This document shows positions 53,661-62,699 of a stretch of DNA of 64,000 nt, piece by piece. A model generated the notes under the pieces. The model made no database searches. It was not told where the DNA came from and saw nothing but the letters and a program-made list of their open reading frames with translations. Within the stretch, counting starts at the first letter, position 1; every line of letters starts with the position of its first letter. A program made the translations under genes and the position numbers. Origin of the DNA: Corynebacterium sp. NML130628 (lineage in GTDB: Bacteria; Actinomycetota; Actinomycetes; Mycobacteriales; Mycobacteriaceae); assembly GCF_001875665.1 (NCBI RefSeq), contig NZ_MLAL01000015.1, forward strand, positions 22,953 to 86,952, in the 5' to 3' direction.

Positions 53661-56600
53661 TTAACCCAGTGAACGCGTGCGTATCACAACTCCTTGCTTG
53701 CGAGGGAAGAGCAGCTCCAGGCGCGCAATCGGTGCGTCGAGTTTCCCGGCCAAGAGCTCGGCGTACAGCTGAAGCTGATTGAAGTACTCGGACACCGTTT
53801 GGGCGTCGGTGCTGACATCCGTTTTGTAGTCAGCAATGACCCAGCTATCCCCGTCGCGGTAGAGCAGGTCAACGACGCCGTCGATAATCGGGCCGCCACT
53901 ACTGAGTCGGCCGAATACTGGCAGCTCCCTGTAATGCTGGGAAGAAAAGGCGCGCGTGACGGTCTTGCACTGCAACAGTTGCTCCGCCATTGAGGCCAGC
54001 GTCGCCTGGAACTGTGCGGGCGCACCACAATCCCGGCTAAGCGTGGCCGCATAATCGGCCGCGGCACCGGCAGCGACGAGGCCATCGAGCGTCGCATGTT
54101 CCATCATCGCGTGCAGAGCGGTGCCCACTGCGGCGCCATGCTCAGCGCGAGCCTCCCCAGCAACCACCAACGCCGGGTCGAGTGAAGCGGTCTCCCGTGT
54201 GAAGCCAAGCCTTGCGATGTCCGCATCTCGAGCATGAGCCACAGCAGTGCTAGCAACACGGCGTGGGCGAGCCGACTGCCACGCGATCTCCGATGCGTGA
54301 AGATCTGGCAACTCCTCAACGCTAAGCTCTGTGGGCTGCGTGACGGAAGCGGTGAAGTCATAGTCGTATGCTGGGATGTCCTCCGCAGCAATCGCTTCGG
54401 GGATTGCGCCCTCGGCGATCGTGTTCTCGATGGCCGTATTGAAGGCCTTAGACGCCACGCTGTTCGGGTTATCAGTTCGCTTACACACCACTAAGTGGTC
54501 ACGCGCACGCGTCGCGGCGACGTAGAAGAGGCGGGCGCGTTCGGCGGCGTCGGCAAGCTTTTCGTGCTCGAGGATCTCCCGTGAACGCGGGGAGGCGAGC
54601 CGGAACTCGCTGTACTCCAACACATGGTCCGCAGGGTGTGGGCGGCTGACCTGGGGGTTGTTGTTCCGGCCGCCGTACATCCCGGCTAAAATGACCATCG
54701 GAAACTCCCGACCCTTGGACGCGTGCAGCGTCAGAATGCGCACCCCACCCGCAGTCGTGCTCTCCGGGTCGGTGATCTGATGGCGCTCATTAGCCAACGA
54801 ATCTGTCCACGCGGTGTATTCGCGCAGGGTACCGTGGGTCGCTTCGGTAAACGCGCGCGCATTGTGTTTCACAAACTCGAGGCGGCGCAGCGCCTCCAAC
54901 GGGAACGAGCTTTGCGCAGCCGCCAGCTCCACCATGTGCAGCTGGTCGCACGCCCACGACACCAGCGCGCCGACGGACATCTCACGGGAAGCCTCGTGCA
55001 GCTTCAAAATGAGGTTCAGTGCATCCGGAATGCGTCCAGACAAGTCGTGCAGCCGGGGCCCATAAATGTTCAAACTGTTCCCCGCAGCGGCCCATTGCGC
55101 AAGCTCAAGGTCAGAAATGCCGAGCAGGCTCGTGCGTAGCGCAGCGCCCACGGAGAGTGACTCCGCCGGGTCTGCCGCGGCGTGCAGCACGACGTGAAGC
55201 TCCTCAATTTCAGGCGCCAGGTACGTTAGCGCAGCGCCTTCCGGGACGTAGGGCACGTCGTGCGCATCAAGGAACGCCATTAACGACGCCGCCTGACGGT
55301 GTGTGCGCACCAGAATCGCAATATCGTGCGGCTCCAGCCCAACCAGCGTTTCATGCGAAGTGCCGTCGTCACGTACAACCTTGTCGCGGCGCTGCCAGTC
55401 CTCTGCGAGCGCTTGCCGAATAATGCTCAGGATGAGGCGGCATTCCGCTTCCTCCTTGGACAGGTTGTCCTCCTTGATGGCTTCGTAATGCGCGACGATC
55501 GTGCGGCTGTTGAAGTTCGCCAGCTCGGGGGCATCATCCAGCCCAGGCCGTGTGTCCAGTGCGGTAAAGGCAACTTCTCGAGGCACAAGGTTCGGGTTTG
55601 GTTTCTTGCTTGTGGCCATGGCATTCGGGAAATAGCGTTCGAAGACCTGGTTGGACCAGTCCAGGACTTTCGATGTGGAGCGGAAGTTCGTCGTCAGCTC
55701 GACAACCTCGCAGTCCTGCGTGTCACGGGCAGTAAGGTACGTGTCGAGATCCGCGTGGCGGAACCTGTAGATCGACTGCTTCGGGTCGCCCACCGTGAAC
55801 AAGGCTCCGGGAGTGAGCTCCCCTGTAGCAGGGTCGGTGGCAATCGCGCGCACGATGCGCAACTGGGCAGGATCGGTGTCCTGGAACTCGTCCACAAGCA
55901 GGTGTGTAAACCGCGTGTGCACGTCCTCCCGGACATGCGGGTGGTGCTTCAATAGCTGGTCCGCCAGGTACACCAGGTCACCGAACTGGAGCTCACCGGT
56001 GCGGTGGCGTCGACGTGCGTTATCCAACACAATCAAGGCTAATGACGCGCGAAGCACCGCTTTGGGACGCGCCGCTTGCCTTTCCACGTTCTCGTTCCAG
56101 GAGTTCCAGACACGCTCACACGCCGACTTGATCTCCTTCACAACCGCTCCGCCCCAGTTCGCCTTTCGGCCGCCGTTGCCCTTGCGGAATTTGCCCACCT
56201 TGGTGAAATCACCCGCGGCGATTCGCAGTTGCAGCTCCGTAATTTGCTCGCTCAAGGTCAAAGCAAACGCGTCTTCAGGGTCCGAGCACTCGTTGAGGGT
56301 GCGCCTGAGCTCATCCACGATTCGTGTGGCTGCGTCCTCATCGAACACGAACGCCTCCGGCAGGGTAGCTGCGATCGTCGGGCCCAGCTCGCCCCAGTTG
56401 TCGTCCATGTATTGGGCCAGCTGCTGCAGCGACGACATCGAACCGTTCTCACCTGCGAAATGCTCAAGGGCCTCGCGGAAGTCGGCGTCGAGAATCTTGC
56501 CGTCGCTCAGCTCAGCGATCGGGAAGACCCCTTCGAGCGCACTCGAAAACGCTTCGTTTACTCGACGCCGAAGCATGTCGGATTGACGCTCGGCGGCGAA

Positions 56601-56990
56601 GTTATCCTGTACCGTGATTTCTGGCGGGATGCCGGCCTCTAGCGGGTAGAGACGCAGCAAGCGTTGGCAGAAGCTGTGCAGGGTCTCAATGACTGCGCTG
56701 GGCAGCTCAAGCAGAGCGCGATCCGCCACTGGGTTGCCCGCGTTCTTTGCCAGCTCACGAGCGAGACGCTCCGAAAGCTCCGCCGCAGCTTTCTTCGTAA
56801 ACGTGATCGCCGCGATCTGGGTGACCGGGACCTCGCGTTCCAGAATGAGCGTGAGCAGGCGCTGGACGAGTGAGTACGTCTTACCAGCTCCGGCGCCGGC
56901 CTCCACGAATAAGGTGGAGTCAACATCCGTGCGGATCCGCTCACGGTTTTCAAAATCTGGCAACAAAGTCATGTTAGTTTTCACCTTCAT
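53661..56990 (-). CDS. AddA-like UvrD-family helicase-nuclease
   Basis: A 1109-residue protein of the AddA/RecB type. Superfamily 1 motifs: Walker A EAGAGAGKTYS (31-38), 'LLVDEFQDTDPAQ' (Walker B), 'VGDPKQSIYRFRHADL', 'LTTNFRST', 'TLHASKGREFPMV' and 'LFYVAATRARDHLVV'. A C-terminal PD-(D/E)XK nuclease has 'GTALHAMMEH' (His), 'DGVVDLLYRDGDSWVIADYKT' (Asp, Lys). ATG at 56990 lies 16 bases inside the preceding AddB-like gene. Works with the partner encoded upstream in DNA end processing or defence. Confidence 0.9.
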   Translation of the reverse strand: MKVKTNMTLLPDFENRERIRTDVDSTLFVEAGAGAGKTYSLVQRLLTLILEREVPVTQIAAITFTKKAAAELSERLARELAKNAGNPVADRALLELPSAVIETLHSFCQRLLRLYPLEAGIPPEITVQDNFAAERQSDMLRRRVNEAFSSALEGVFPIAELSDGKILDADFREALEHFAGENGSMSSLQQLAQYMDDNWGELGPTIAATLPEAFVFDEDAATRIVDELRRTLNECSDPEDAFALTLSEQITELQLRIAAGDFTKVGKFRKGNGGRKANWGGAVVKEIKSACERVWNSWNENVERQAARPKAVLRASLALIVLDNARRRHRTGELQFGDLVYLADQLLKHHPHVREDVHTRFTHLLVDEFQDTDPAQLRIVRAIATDPATGELTPGALFTVGDPKQSIYRFRHADLDTYLTARDTQDCEVVELTTNFRSTSKVLDWSNQVFERYFPNAMATSKKPNPNLVPREVAFTALDTRPGLDDAPELANFNSRTIVAHYEAIKEDNLSKEEAECRLILSIIRQALAEDWQRRDKVVRDDGTSHETLVGLEPHDIAILVRTHRQAASLMAFLDAHDVPYVPEGAALTYLAPEIEELHVVLHAAADPAESLSVGAALRTSLLGISDLELAQWAAAGNSLNIYGPRLHDLSGRIPDALNLILKLHEASREMSVGALVSWACDQLHMVELAAAQSSFPLEALRRLEFVKHNARAFTEATHGTLREYTAWTDSLANERHQITDPESTTAGGVRILTLHASKGREFPMVILAGMYGGRNNNPQVSRPHPADHVLEYSEFRLASPRSREILEHEKLADAAERARLFYVAATRARDHLVVCKRTDNPNSVASKAFNTAIENTIAEGAIPEAIAAEDIPAYDYDFTASVTQPTELSVEELPDLHASEIAWQSARPRRVASTAVAHARDADIARLGFTRETASLDPALVVAGEARAEHGAAVGTALHAMMEHATLDGLVAAGAAADYAATLSRDCGAPAQFQATLASMAEQLLQCKTVTRAFSSQHYRELPVFGRLSSGGPIIDGVVDLLYRDGDSWVIADYKTDVSTDAQTVSEYFNQLQLYAELLAGKLDAPIARLELLFPRKQGVVIRTRSLG

Positions 56991-59745
56991 TTTCGTGCGC
57001 AGGTGTCAGGCTTTGGTAAAGCTCAAAGAGGTAGTCGCTGATTGTGTCGGCCTGGCGGGCGTAATTATTCGCACCCAAGCGCAGGATCGGGGTGGGGAGG
57101 AAGCGTTCACTGTCAACCTGCCGAGGGAAGAAGACTCCCTGGGCCATCAATTCCAGGGTGCTGCCCAGCACGTACACGAAATCGTCGTAGCGTTCCTGGT
57201 CAAAAACGGCAACGTAGTGCTCCTCATTGGGATTGTCGGCAAACACGAAGTGGAAATCCACGTCCACGCTCGAAGAAATTGTGACCACGTCCTCGCCGAC
57301 ACCCATCTTGTCCAACCACGCTGTGAGCGCACCGTTGGAAATGGCTTGCCACATGGCCAGCCCGTAGAAGTCCGGTTGGACAGTAAACGAGGAAACGTTA
57401 TCCCAAGCGAGCACGTCCTTCTTCGCGATCCGGTTCCTGCCAGTCTTGTAATCCACCACGCGCAGACGCCGGGTCTCCGGGTGGAAATCGACGCGGTCAA
57501 TGAATCCCTTCAGCGATACCTGGCCGAAGGAGGTGTCGAAAAATACCTCGATGTCTGAACCCCGACCGAATGCAAGCTCGACACCAACAGGCATCCAGCC
57601 TGCTTCCGCCTGCTGACGCTCCGCCTCGAACCAGTCAGCCAGGGCCTTGATCAAGCGCAGCTCGAAGGCATGCCGAGAAAACGCGCTTACCTCGCTGAGC
57701 AGAGGCGCACTTAAATGCGCGGCGGTAATCGAATCGAGCACTTCGCGAGCCGCATCCCAATCCAACTCCGCATAACTAGCAGGTCGAGCGGCCACATCGA
57801 GCCAGACCTGGCGCGTCCATTCCTCCACGATGGAGTGGAAGATCGTGCCCTTATCACGAGAATTCAGGTCCTCAGTGGGATCCGTCTCAAGTTCGCGCAT
57901 ACCAGCCACGTACTGAATGAAGAAAAGGTACGGGGACTCCACATAGAGGTTCAACGCCGACGCAGAGAACTCATGGTCCGCAATCCAGTCGCTCAGGCCC
58001 TCAACGAAGCCGTTGAACTCGTTGTGCGGGTTTCCCTCACTGCGAGCCTTCGCCACTGTCATCGTCTGCTGCGTCGACGCCGGCCATGCTCCCCGCAGGG
58101 CGTGGGTGAAGTTGGTGGTTCGCCTGCTTGCTAACGGGAAGTCATTCGCTTCACAGCCATCAATTGGGGTGTTGTCTGCTGGGATCCACTGGCTGGGCTC
58201 CCCGCCAAATTCGCCACCACTGAGCTGCTCGGCGTGGATAAACCGCACCTCATTTGCCGTACGCAGAGCGACCTCGAGGATTTCATACTGACGGCTGGTC
58301 TCGCGCTCCACGCTAGTACCGAGCTGCCCGAGCGACACACCAGCAGGCTCCGGCACACCGTGCGGCATAAATATCGACGACGCGTTGCATACCAACAGCA
58401 CGTCCAGATCCCCACCGACCAGACCAGACAACGCACCGACGCGCAAACCGGCCGGAAACGCATCATCGGTACCAAGCGGAGTCGCCTCCGCAGCTTCCCG
58501 CAGCGCCTCCTGTGCTGCGAGCACACTGAAGTCGATCCCCAACTGGTCAAACCGCGCCAAGTCCGTAAATAGGGCCTCCGGCACCGGCCCCTGCACATGC
58601 TTCTTAGCCAGCTGGAGCGCCTGCGTCGCCCACTCGCTCCAAGAATCAGACGAGCGAAGCACCACCAAGTCGTCGTGGAGTGCAACAACCCAAGCTGCCT
58701 CCACCCGGGCGGGCACTGTGCTGCCATTGACCACGTGATCCACGCTGAACTCTTGCCAACGAGGCCAGGAACGCGGGCCGTTCCGGTGACGACTGAGCGA
58801 GTCGAACCCGAAGATTGTCGGCCGCTTTCCAGCCGCATCCTGCCAGCCAATCCGCCCGCGCAGAAGGATCTCCGCCAGCTGCGCACGCGGCATCGTGTCG
58901 ACTTCGAGCGACACCAGCCCGACCACCGTGGCGACCTCCGGGGCGTCAAGTAGACACTCGGTGGTGCCACCGACCAGCGGGAGGTCCTGTGCAGCATCGG
59001 CTAACACCGGGTAGAACGCCTGATTCATCAGCGCAACCCCGACGCGGTCCAGCGCATCCTCCTGCGGGGCAGACGACTCGACGATGCTCTCCCGGACCTT
59101 GCTGAGCACAGCCAACGCCTGGACGTGCTCATCCGCAACGTCCATCGTGGTGACTTGGGCAGAGCCTTCCGGACGCAAAGGCTCCGGCAGCCGCTCGAGC
59201 AGACGATCCTCGGCAGCCGTCAGCCCCACGACATCCCACACAATCGTGCGCTCCGGGATGCGTGCCTGCTCCCAAGCCTCATAGGGAAGTGTCCTGACCG
59301 GCGCGCCCTTACCCGATGCCCTGAGCCTGTCCGTTATCCGCTCCGCAATCGCAGCGATCTCCTTCGGCAGTGTCCTGGTACCAGTGAGTCCCCATCGCTC
59401 CCGCGGGGACTGCAGCAGCTGCCATACCGCCTTCCGTACACCCGTTCGTGTCGCCGGTTCTCCAGCGAGCCCACGTGCGCGGATCTCGGAATCCTCCGGG
59501 AGTTCCTGCAACGCGTGGACCACCAAAGCGGCGACCTCAGCAGCGTCCACCAATCCGGGAAACTGAGACTCCACAAACATCTGCAACGACAGTACTTTCA
59601 CGCCCACAGCCACGCCGGACTGCGACAACGCATCCATCACAGCATCACGTGCACCTGGCATGCACAACACTGTCACGGGGTTTTCAAGCGGATTGCCGTT
59701 CTGTGCTTGGTGGACGGCGCGGATGAGCGGATTCATACGGGACAT
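56974..59745 (-). CDS. AddB-like PD-(D/E)XK nuclease subunit
   Basis: A 923-residue partner of the helicase. No Walker A is seen in the N-terminal part, so the helicase fold is inactive as in AddB. Near 616-700 is the nuclease region: 'ALNLYVESPYLFFIQYVAG' (the AddB Fe-S Cys is replaced by Ser), 'GTIFHSIVEEW' (His), then 'RLRVVDYKTGRN' (Asp, Lys) near 790. Cys of an Fe-S cluster are absent. Start at MSRMNP (59745) is preferred to 59799. Overlaps the AddA-like gene by 17 bases. Confidence 0.78.
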   Translation of the reverse strand: MSRMNPLIRAVHQAQNGNPLENPVTVLCMPGARDAVMDALSQSGVAVGVKVLSLQMFVESQFPGLVDAAEVAALVVHALQELPEDSEIRARGLAGEPATRTGVRKAVWQLLQSPRERWGLTGTRTLPKEIAAIAERITDRLRASGKGAPVRTLPYEAWEQARIPERTIVWDVVGLTAAEDRLLERLPEPLRPEGSAQVTTMDVADEHVQALAVLSKVRESIVESSAPQEDALDRVGVALMNQAFYPVLADAAQDLPLVGGTTECLLDAPEVATVVGLVSLEVDTMPRAQLAEILLRGRIGWQDAAGKRPTIFGFDSLSRHRNGPRSWPRWQEFSVDHVVNGSTVPARVEAAWVVALHDDLVVLRSSDSWSEWATQALQLAKKHVQGPVPEALFTDLARFDQLGIDFSVLAAQEALREAAEATPLGTDDAFPAGLRVGALSGLVGGDLDVLLVCNASSIFMPHGVPEPAGVSLGQLGTSVERETSRQYEILEVALRTANEVRFIHAEQLSGGEFGGEPSQWIPADNTPIDGCEANDFPLASRRTTNFTHALRGAWPASTQQTMTVAKARSEGNPHNEFNGFVEGLSDWIADHEFSASALNLYVESPYLFFIQYVAGMRELETDPTEDLNSRDKGTIFHSIVEEWTRQVWLDVAARPASYAELDWDAAREVLDSITAAHLSAPLLSEVSAFSRHAFELRLIKALADWFEAERQQAEAGWMPVGVELAFGRGSDIEVFFDTSFGQVSLKGFIDRVDFHPETRRLRVVDYKTGRNRIAKKDVLAWDNVSSFTVQPDFYGLAMWQAISNGALTAWLDKMGVGEDVVTISSSVDVDFHFVFADNPNEEHYVAVFDQERYDDFVYVLGSTLELMAQGVFFPRQVDSERFLPTPILRLGANNYARQADTISDYLFELYQSLTPAHENEGEN

Positions 59746-59820
59746 GGTTCGTACTCTATATGGCGGTCCCGACATTGCGAGGGGAAATAGGCGCGCCACG
59801 TTCCGATCGCTGTTTTTCTG

Positions 59821-60976
59821 TCACTCTTCAAACTCAGGCAGACGAAGAATATCTGCGACCACATGGGTGCGAAGGTACTCGCGCAGATAGGGGAGAGCGA
59901 AGTCTGCAGTGCCGCGGTCATAAGTGATTAGGTCGGCCTCGCTAAGGCGGCGTCGATAGTTGTAAGCTTGTTGTTCGCTCACCTCGAGACGGTTGGCGAC
60001 GTCGCTGATTTTCGAGGCGCCATCATCAAGCGACATTGCGGCAAGGAACCTGCGATCCTCCGCAGAGAGATCGTTGAGCGCTGGTTCGTGAACAAGTTGC
60101 CCAAAGTTTCTTCCTGGCGCGAGTGATCGCCTTTTCCGTAGCGTCCATGCGAATTGTGTCAGAGGATTCGAAGCGCCAAGCGAAGTTGCCAATCAACTGG
60201 ATCATGAACGGATAGCCTCCAGTCGCTTGTACAGCGGTCGCGAGGGCGTCCTCCTCCCACGAGCGGTCAGCCTGCTGAACGGGAACTATGAGGCCCTCAC
60301 GGACCTCTGTACCTCTGAGCCGACCGAGATCTACGCGATTTGCACGTCTCAGGAACGTGATCGGATTGCGCCCTTCGTCACTAGCAAGGAGAGGTCTCAC
60401 CGAACTTGGAATACCTGCCAATACTACGGCGATTTCTCTGTTTTCCCGGACGAGGTGTTGGATAGCCGTCGCGAACTCCACAATTTCATCATGGTGTACG
60501 AAATGGAGCTCATCGACCGTAATCAAGACACCACTGGCAGAGCGGTTAAATCTTTTGTGGTTTGCGAGTGTGTCAAGAACCTCCGTGAGTAGAGCGCGGA
60601 GTGGGCGTGGGTTGTGGGCAGGCCGCTCAGACTCGTGCTTGAGACGCAAAGCACTTGGGCCAACTTGAAACGAGATCCGGGTTGCCCTATCGCTGTCTAG
60701 AAAATCTGTGAGTTGGCCTCTCAACTTATCGACGAAGCCCTCAGTCGCCGTTTCGGAAAACGTTAGCCACCCAGCGTCTTTTGCGGTGTCTTCCAACTCG
60801 TTGAGTAGGGCTGTTTTGCCAATACCTCGTGCGCCAACGAGGAGTGAGATGCGTTCGTGTGCACCTGGTCCCTCCTCAAGCCCGAGTCTGAAATCATCAA
60901 TTATTTCGTCGCGGCCGACTAAAAGTGGTGGGCTAGTCCCAAGCGAAGCACGGAAAGGGTTTTGCGCGGTGGTCAT
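59821..60976 (-). pseudogene. AAA/ORC-like ATPase with winged helix, frameshifted
   Basis: Two frames together make a ~385-residue protein. N-terminal part (60976 to ~60108): Walker A GARGIGKT (48-55), Walker B-like 'VLITVDELHF', sensor-like 'AVVLAGIPSS'. C-terminal part (to 59821): helix-turn-helix 'DVANRLEVSEQQAYNYRRRL'. The frame changes near 60107-60109 (an extra A in the sense AAGAAAC): removing it joins ARK to NFGQLVHE in one frame. It may be a true decay, a sequencing error or programmed shift. Homologous ATPases act in mobile elements. It lies upstream of the AddAB-like pair. Confidence 0.72.
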
Positions 60977-60997
60977 AGTTACACATTAGCGCTCTTA

Positions 60998-61035
60998 TGT
61001 GGAGTTGTGTGGTGTGTGTGGAGTTGTGTGGTTTG
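60998..61035 (-). repeat. 19-bp tandem repeat (two copies) before the AAA ATPase gene
   Basis: TGTGGAGTTGTGTGGTGTG occurs twice head to tail (60998-61016 and 61017-61035, one mismatch), 20-60 bp upstream of the AAA ATPase start on the minus strand. It is a candidate operator. Confidence 0.5.
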
Positions 61036-61427
61036 TGCGGATCTGTGTATAACTGGCGGCGGTTGTATGTCAACGTCACGGCGGCTGGAACTTGTATCTG
61101 GGAGGGGAGCTGAGCAACACTTTCCGGTACCATCCCCTAACTGACGGGCTGGTTCTGGGCGGAGAACCAAAGGAAGTCCACGCTGATGTACCCGCACGAT
61201 ATTCGCCCGCTGATATCAAACCCACCACAGGAGGATTGAGCACGCTACAACACCAACCGGACGGTGCTTTCTGCGCATGAAACATCTTATAAAACTCTTG
61301 AATCGGTGAGGACCATTGGTTATCATTACGGCACAGCTGGCGATAAGTCCTCCAGGGGAGGACTTCTTACCCCGATAGGTGAGATAGCCAGCTCCTTTAT
61401 GTTTCATGGTCGACCCAAGGTCGCCCC

Positions 61428-61595
61428 ATGGAAGAAGCCGAGCTCTCAAGCGTCGGTTTTATGCACGGCTCAAACCATGTGCATGTCTTACCCTATAAGT
61501 GCCGCTGCACAGCCCAAAGGCCATACTCAGCTACTTGCAGTCCCCACGCTGAGGGCGCAGTCCACACGCATAGCGTAGTAGTGCGCTGTATCTAG
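61428..61595 (+). CDS. Possible 55-residue Cys/His-rich protein
   Basis: ATG at 61428 with AAGG ~7 bases upstream. Peptide features: 'MHGSNHVHVLPYKCRC', 'SATCSPHAEG', 'VHTHSVVVRC'. The Cys/His pattern could bind zinc, but the frame may be chance. No homology recognised. Confidence 0.22.
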   Translation: MEEAELSSVGFMHGSNHVHVLPYKCRCTAQRPYSATCSPHAEGAVHTHSVVVRCI

Positions 61596-61690
61596 CTATA
61601 CACTTCTTCTACTGCTTGTCGTGCAGCATCTCCTCCCCTTCGCCGACTCTGATTCCGGCCATCTTAGCTTTTGACGTCGCGTGAGAAGCC

Positions 61691-61885
61691 GAGAGCGATG
61701 TGCGGGCCAAGGACACGGTGGATACTGCGCAACGGCAGATGCAGGACTTGTTGAAAACGCTGCTTGCCCGTGTGGCGAAGCTCGAAGAGGGCCAGGAGGC
61801 ACTGGAAGTGAAGTACAACTTCAGTTTGGCTGCTTTTGCGGCAGGTGCGTCAGCGCTATCCCGTGCTGTGTATCGATGTGCATGA
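61691..61885 (+). pseudogene. Coiled-coil/TM gene remnant, holin-accessory-like
   Basis: The + frame 'DTAQRQMQDLLKTLLARVAKLEEG' is a clear heptad coiled coil, followed by hydrophobic 'NFSLAAFAAGASALS'. This layout resembles small phage XhlA-like proteins. A stop codon interrupts the frame just upstream (61682-61684), and no good start signal is visible, so it looks like a relic. Confidence 0.4.
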
Positions 61886-62246
61886 GTCCGTGGAAGCTGA
61901 CCTGTAACCCGGGCTGCCAGTGTGGTGAGAAGTCTTAAGGCTCCGTCGGACGCATCAACACTAGGTGTGGCTGGCGGGGTCTTTTTTGCTGTAGCCAGTG
62001 GACGTTTCGGGCTTCCTCTCACGGGGAGCCCGGGCGTGCTGGGTGCCAGGTTTTCACTTCTTCGGTGTCCCATAGTAGAGCTGATTTGCCCCATGTGGCG
62101 ACAGGGCCGGGCGTGTGCTGGTTCGTGTAATAGTTCGCCCAGGTGCGGGAGTGTTCCTATATAGTTTGTCAACTCTATGGGTGAGGTTGTTGGGGGTGTA
62201 AGGCTTCTGCTTCGCCTTGTGGATGTTGTTTTTGGGCATCTTAAGG

Positions 62247-62275
62247 AGCCGATTGTGCTTTCTGCTCAATCGGCT
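62247..62275. other. Stem-loop with 9-bp perfect arms
   Basis: AGCCGATTG and CAATCGGCT around an 11-base loop, upstream of the microcin-like unit. A weak terminator candidate for whatever was on its left. Confidence 0.45.
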
Positions 62276-62539
62276 TAGATGGGGGCTGTTGGGTCTAGGC
62301 TGTTGCGGCCTCCTGGACCGGGGGGATGTCTCGATAGAGCACGCCACTGCACATCATGGCGAAGCGGGCGCTTCGACGGTGGACACGGAAAGAGGCGCCC
62401 GCGACGCCCAAGATACGAACGCGTCTATTCGAATCAGAATGACCGCGTCTCATCCATTGCGTAGGGTTGGAGGCTTGATCCCAGTACGTCCCTCCGCCAG
62501 CATCGGCGAATAGTGATCCTCCTCACATTTTGAGACATG

Positions 62540-62568
62540 TTGAAAGAAGGGTCACCGAAGTGTAGTAG
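62540..62568 (+). promoter_or_regulatory. Candidate promoter of the microcin C-like operon
   Basis: TTGAAA (62540-62545), 17 bases, TAGTAG (62563-62568). The -10 match is modest. The resulting leader to the 7-codon gene would be ~40 nt. Confidence 0.3.
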
Positions 62569-62613
62569 TCTTTTGCGCTGTACCAATAAACGACAACCCG
62601 AAAGAAGGACGCC

Positions 62614-62637
62614 ATGCTGGGACGTGTTTTTAACTAG
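62614..62637 (+). CDS. mccA: MccA-like heptapeptide precursor (MLGRVFN)
   Basis: A seven-codon gene, ATG through TAG, encoding MLGRVFN. Microcin C7 of E. coli is made from MRTGNAN, also seven residues with C-terminal Asn; the Asn is the residue that MccB converts and links to AMP. Here the C-terminal Asn, formyl-Met start and an internal Arg are present. AAGGA (62605-62609) lies four bases before the ATG. A 13-bp hairpin follows 12 bases after the stop, and an MccB homologue is next. The peptide was assigned because of these neighbours; by itself a 7-codon ORF would be meaningless. Confidence 0.82.
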   Translation: MLGRVFN

Positions 62638-62649
62638 GGCATTTTAATT

Positions 62650-62681
62650 CCCCTTCCCAGAAGATGTTTTCTGGGGAGGGG
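62650..62681 (+). terminator. Attenuator hairpin between mccA and mccB
   Basis: CCCCTTCCCAGAA (62650-62662) pairs with TTCTGGGGAGGGG (62669-62681), 13 bp with one G-U pair, loop GATGTT. No clear U-tract follows. In E. coli a hairpin here gives abundant short mccA RNA and lets part of transcription continue to mccB. Confidence 0.75.
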
Positions 62682-62699
62682 CTTCTCGTAAAGGTATTT

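Larger units (their letters stand above)
61036..62520. other. Decayed, mostly non-coding region
   Basis: No intact gene is convincing. It carries short hydrophilic frames, a coiled-coil remnant (61691-61885), a Cys/His-rich mini frame (61428-61595) and a stem-loop (62247-62275). Likely the remains of phage or island DNA left of the microcin-like cluster. Confidence 0.45.

Noticed and set aside
61609..62172. 187-codon minus-strand frame
   Set aside because: Ser/Ala/Thr-rich composition opposite a clear coiled-coil frame on the plus strand; no start signal or domain.
62664..62699. Upstream ATG of mccB at 62664
   Set aside because: The codon lies in the hairpin loop, lacks a ribosome-binding site, and the added 12 residues are not family-like; 62700 follows TAAAGG.
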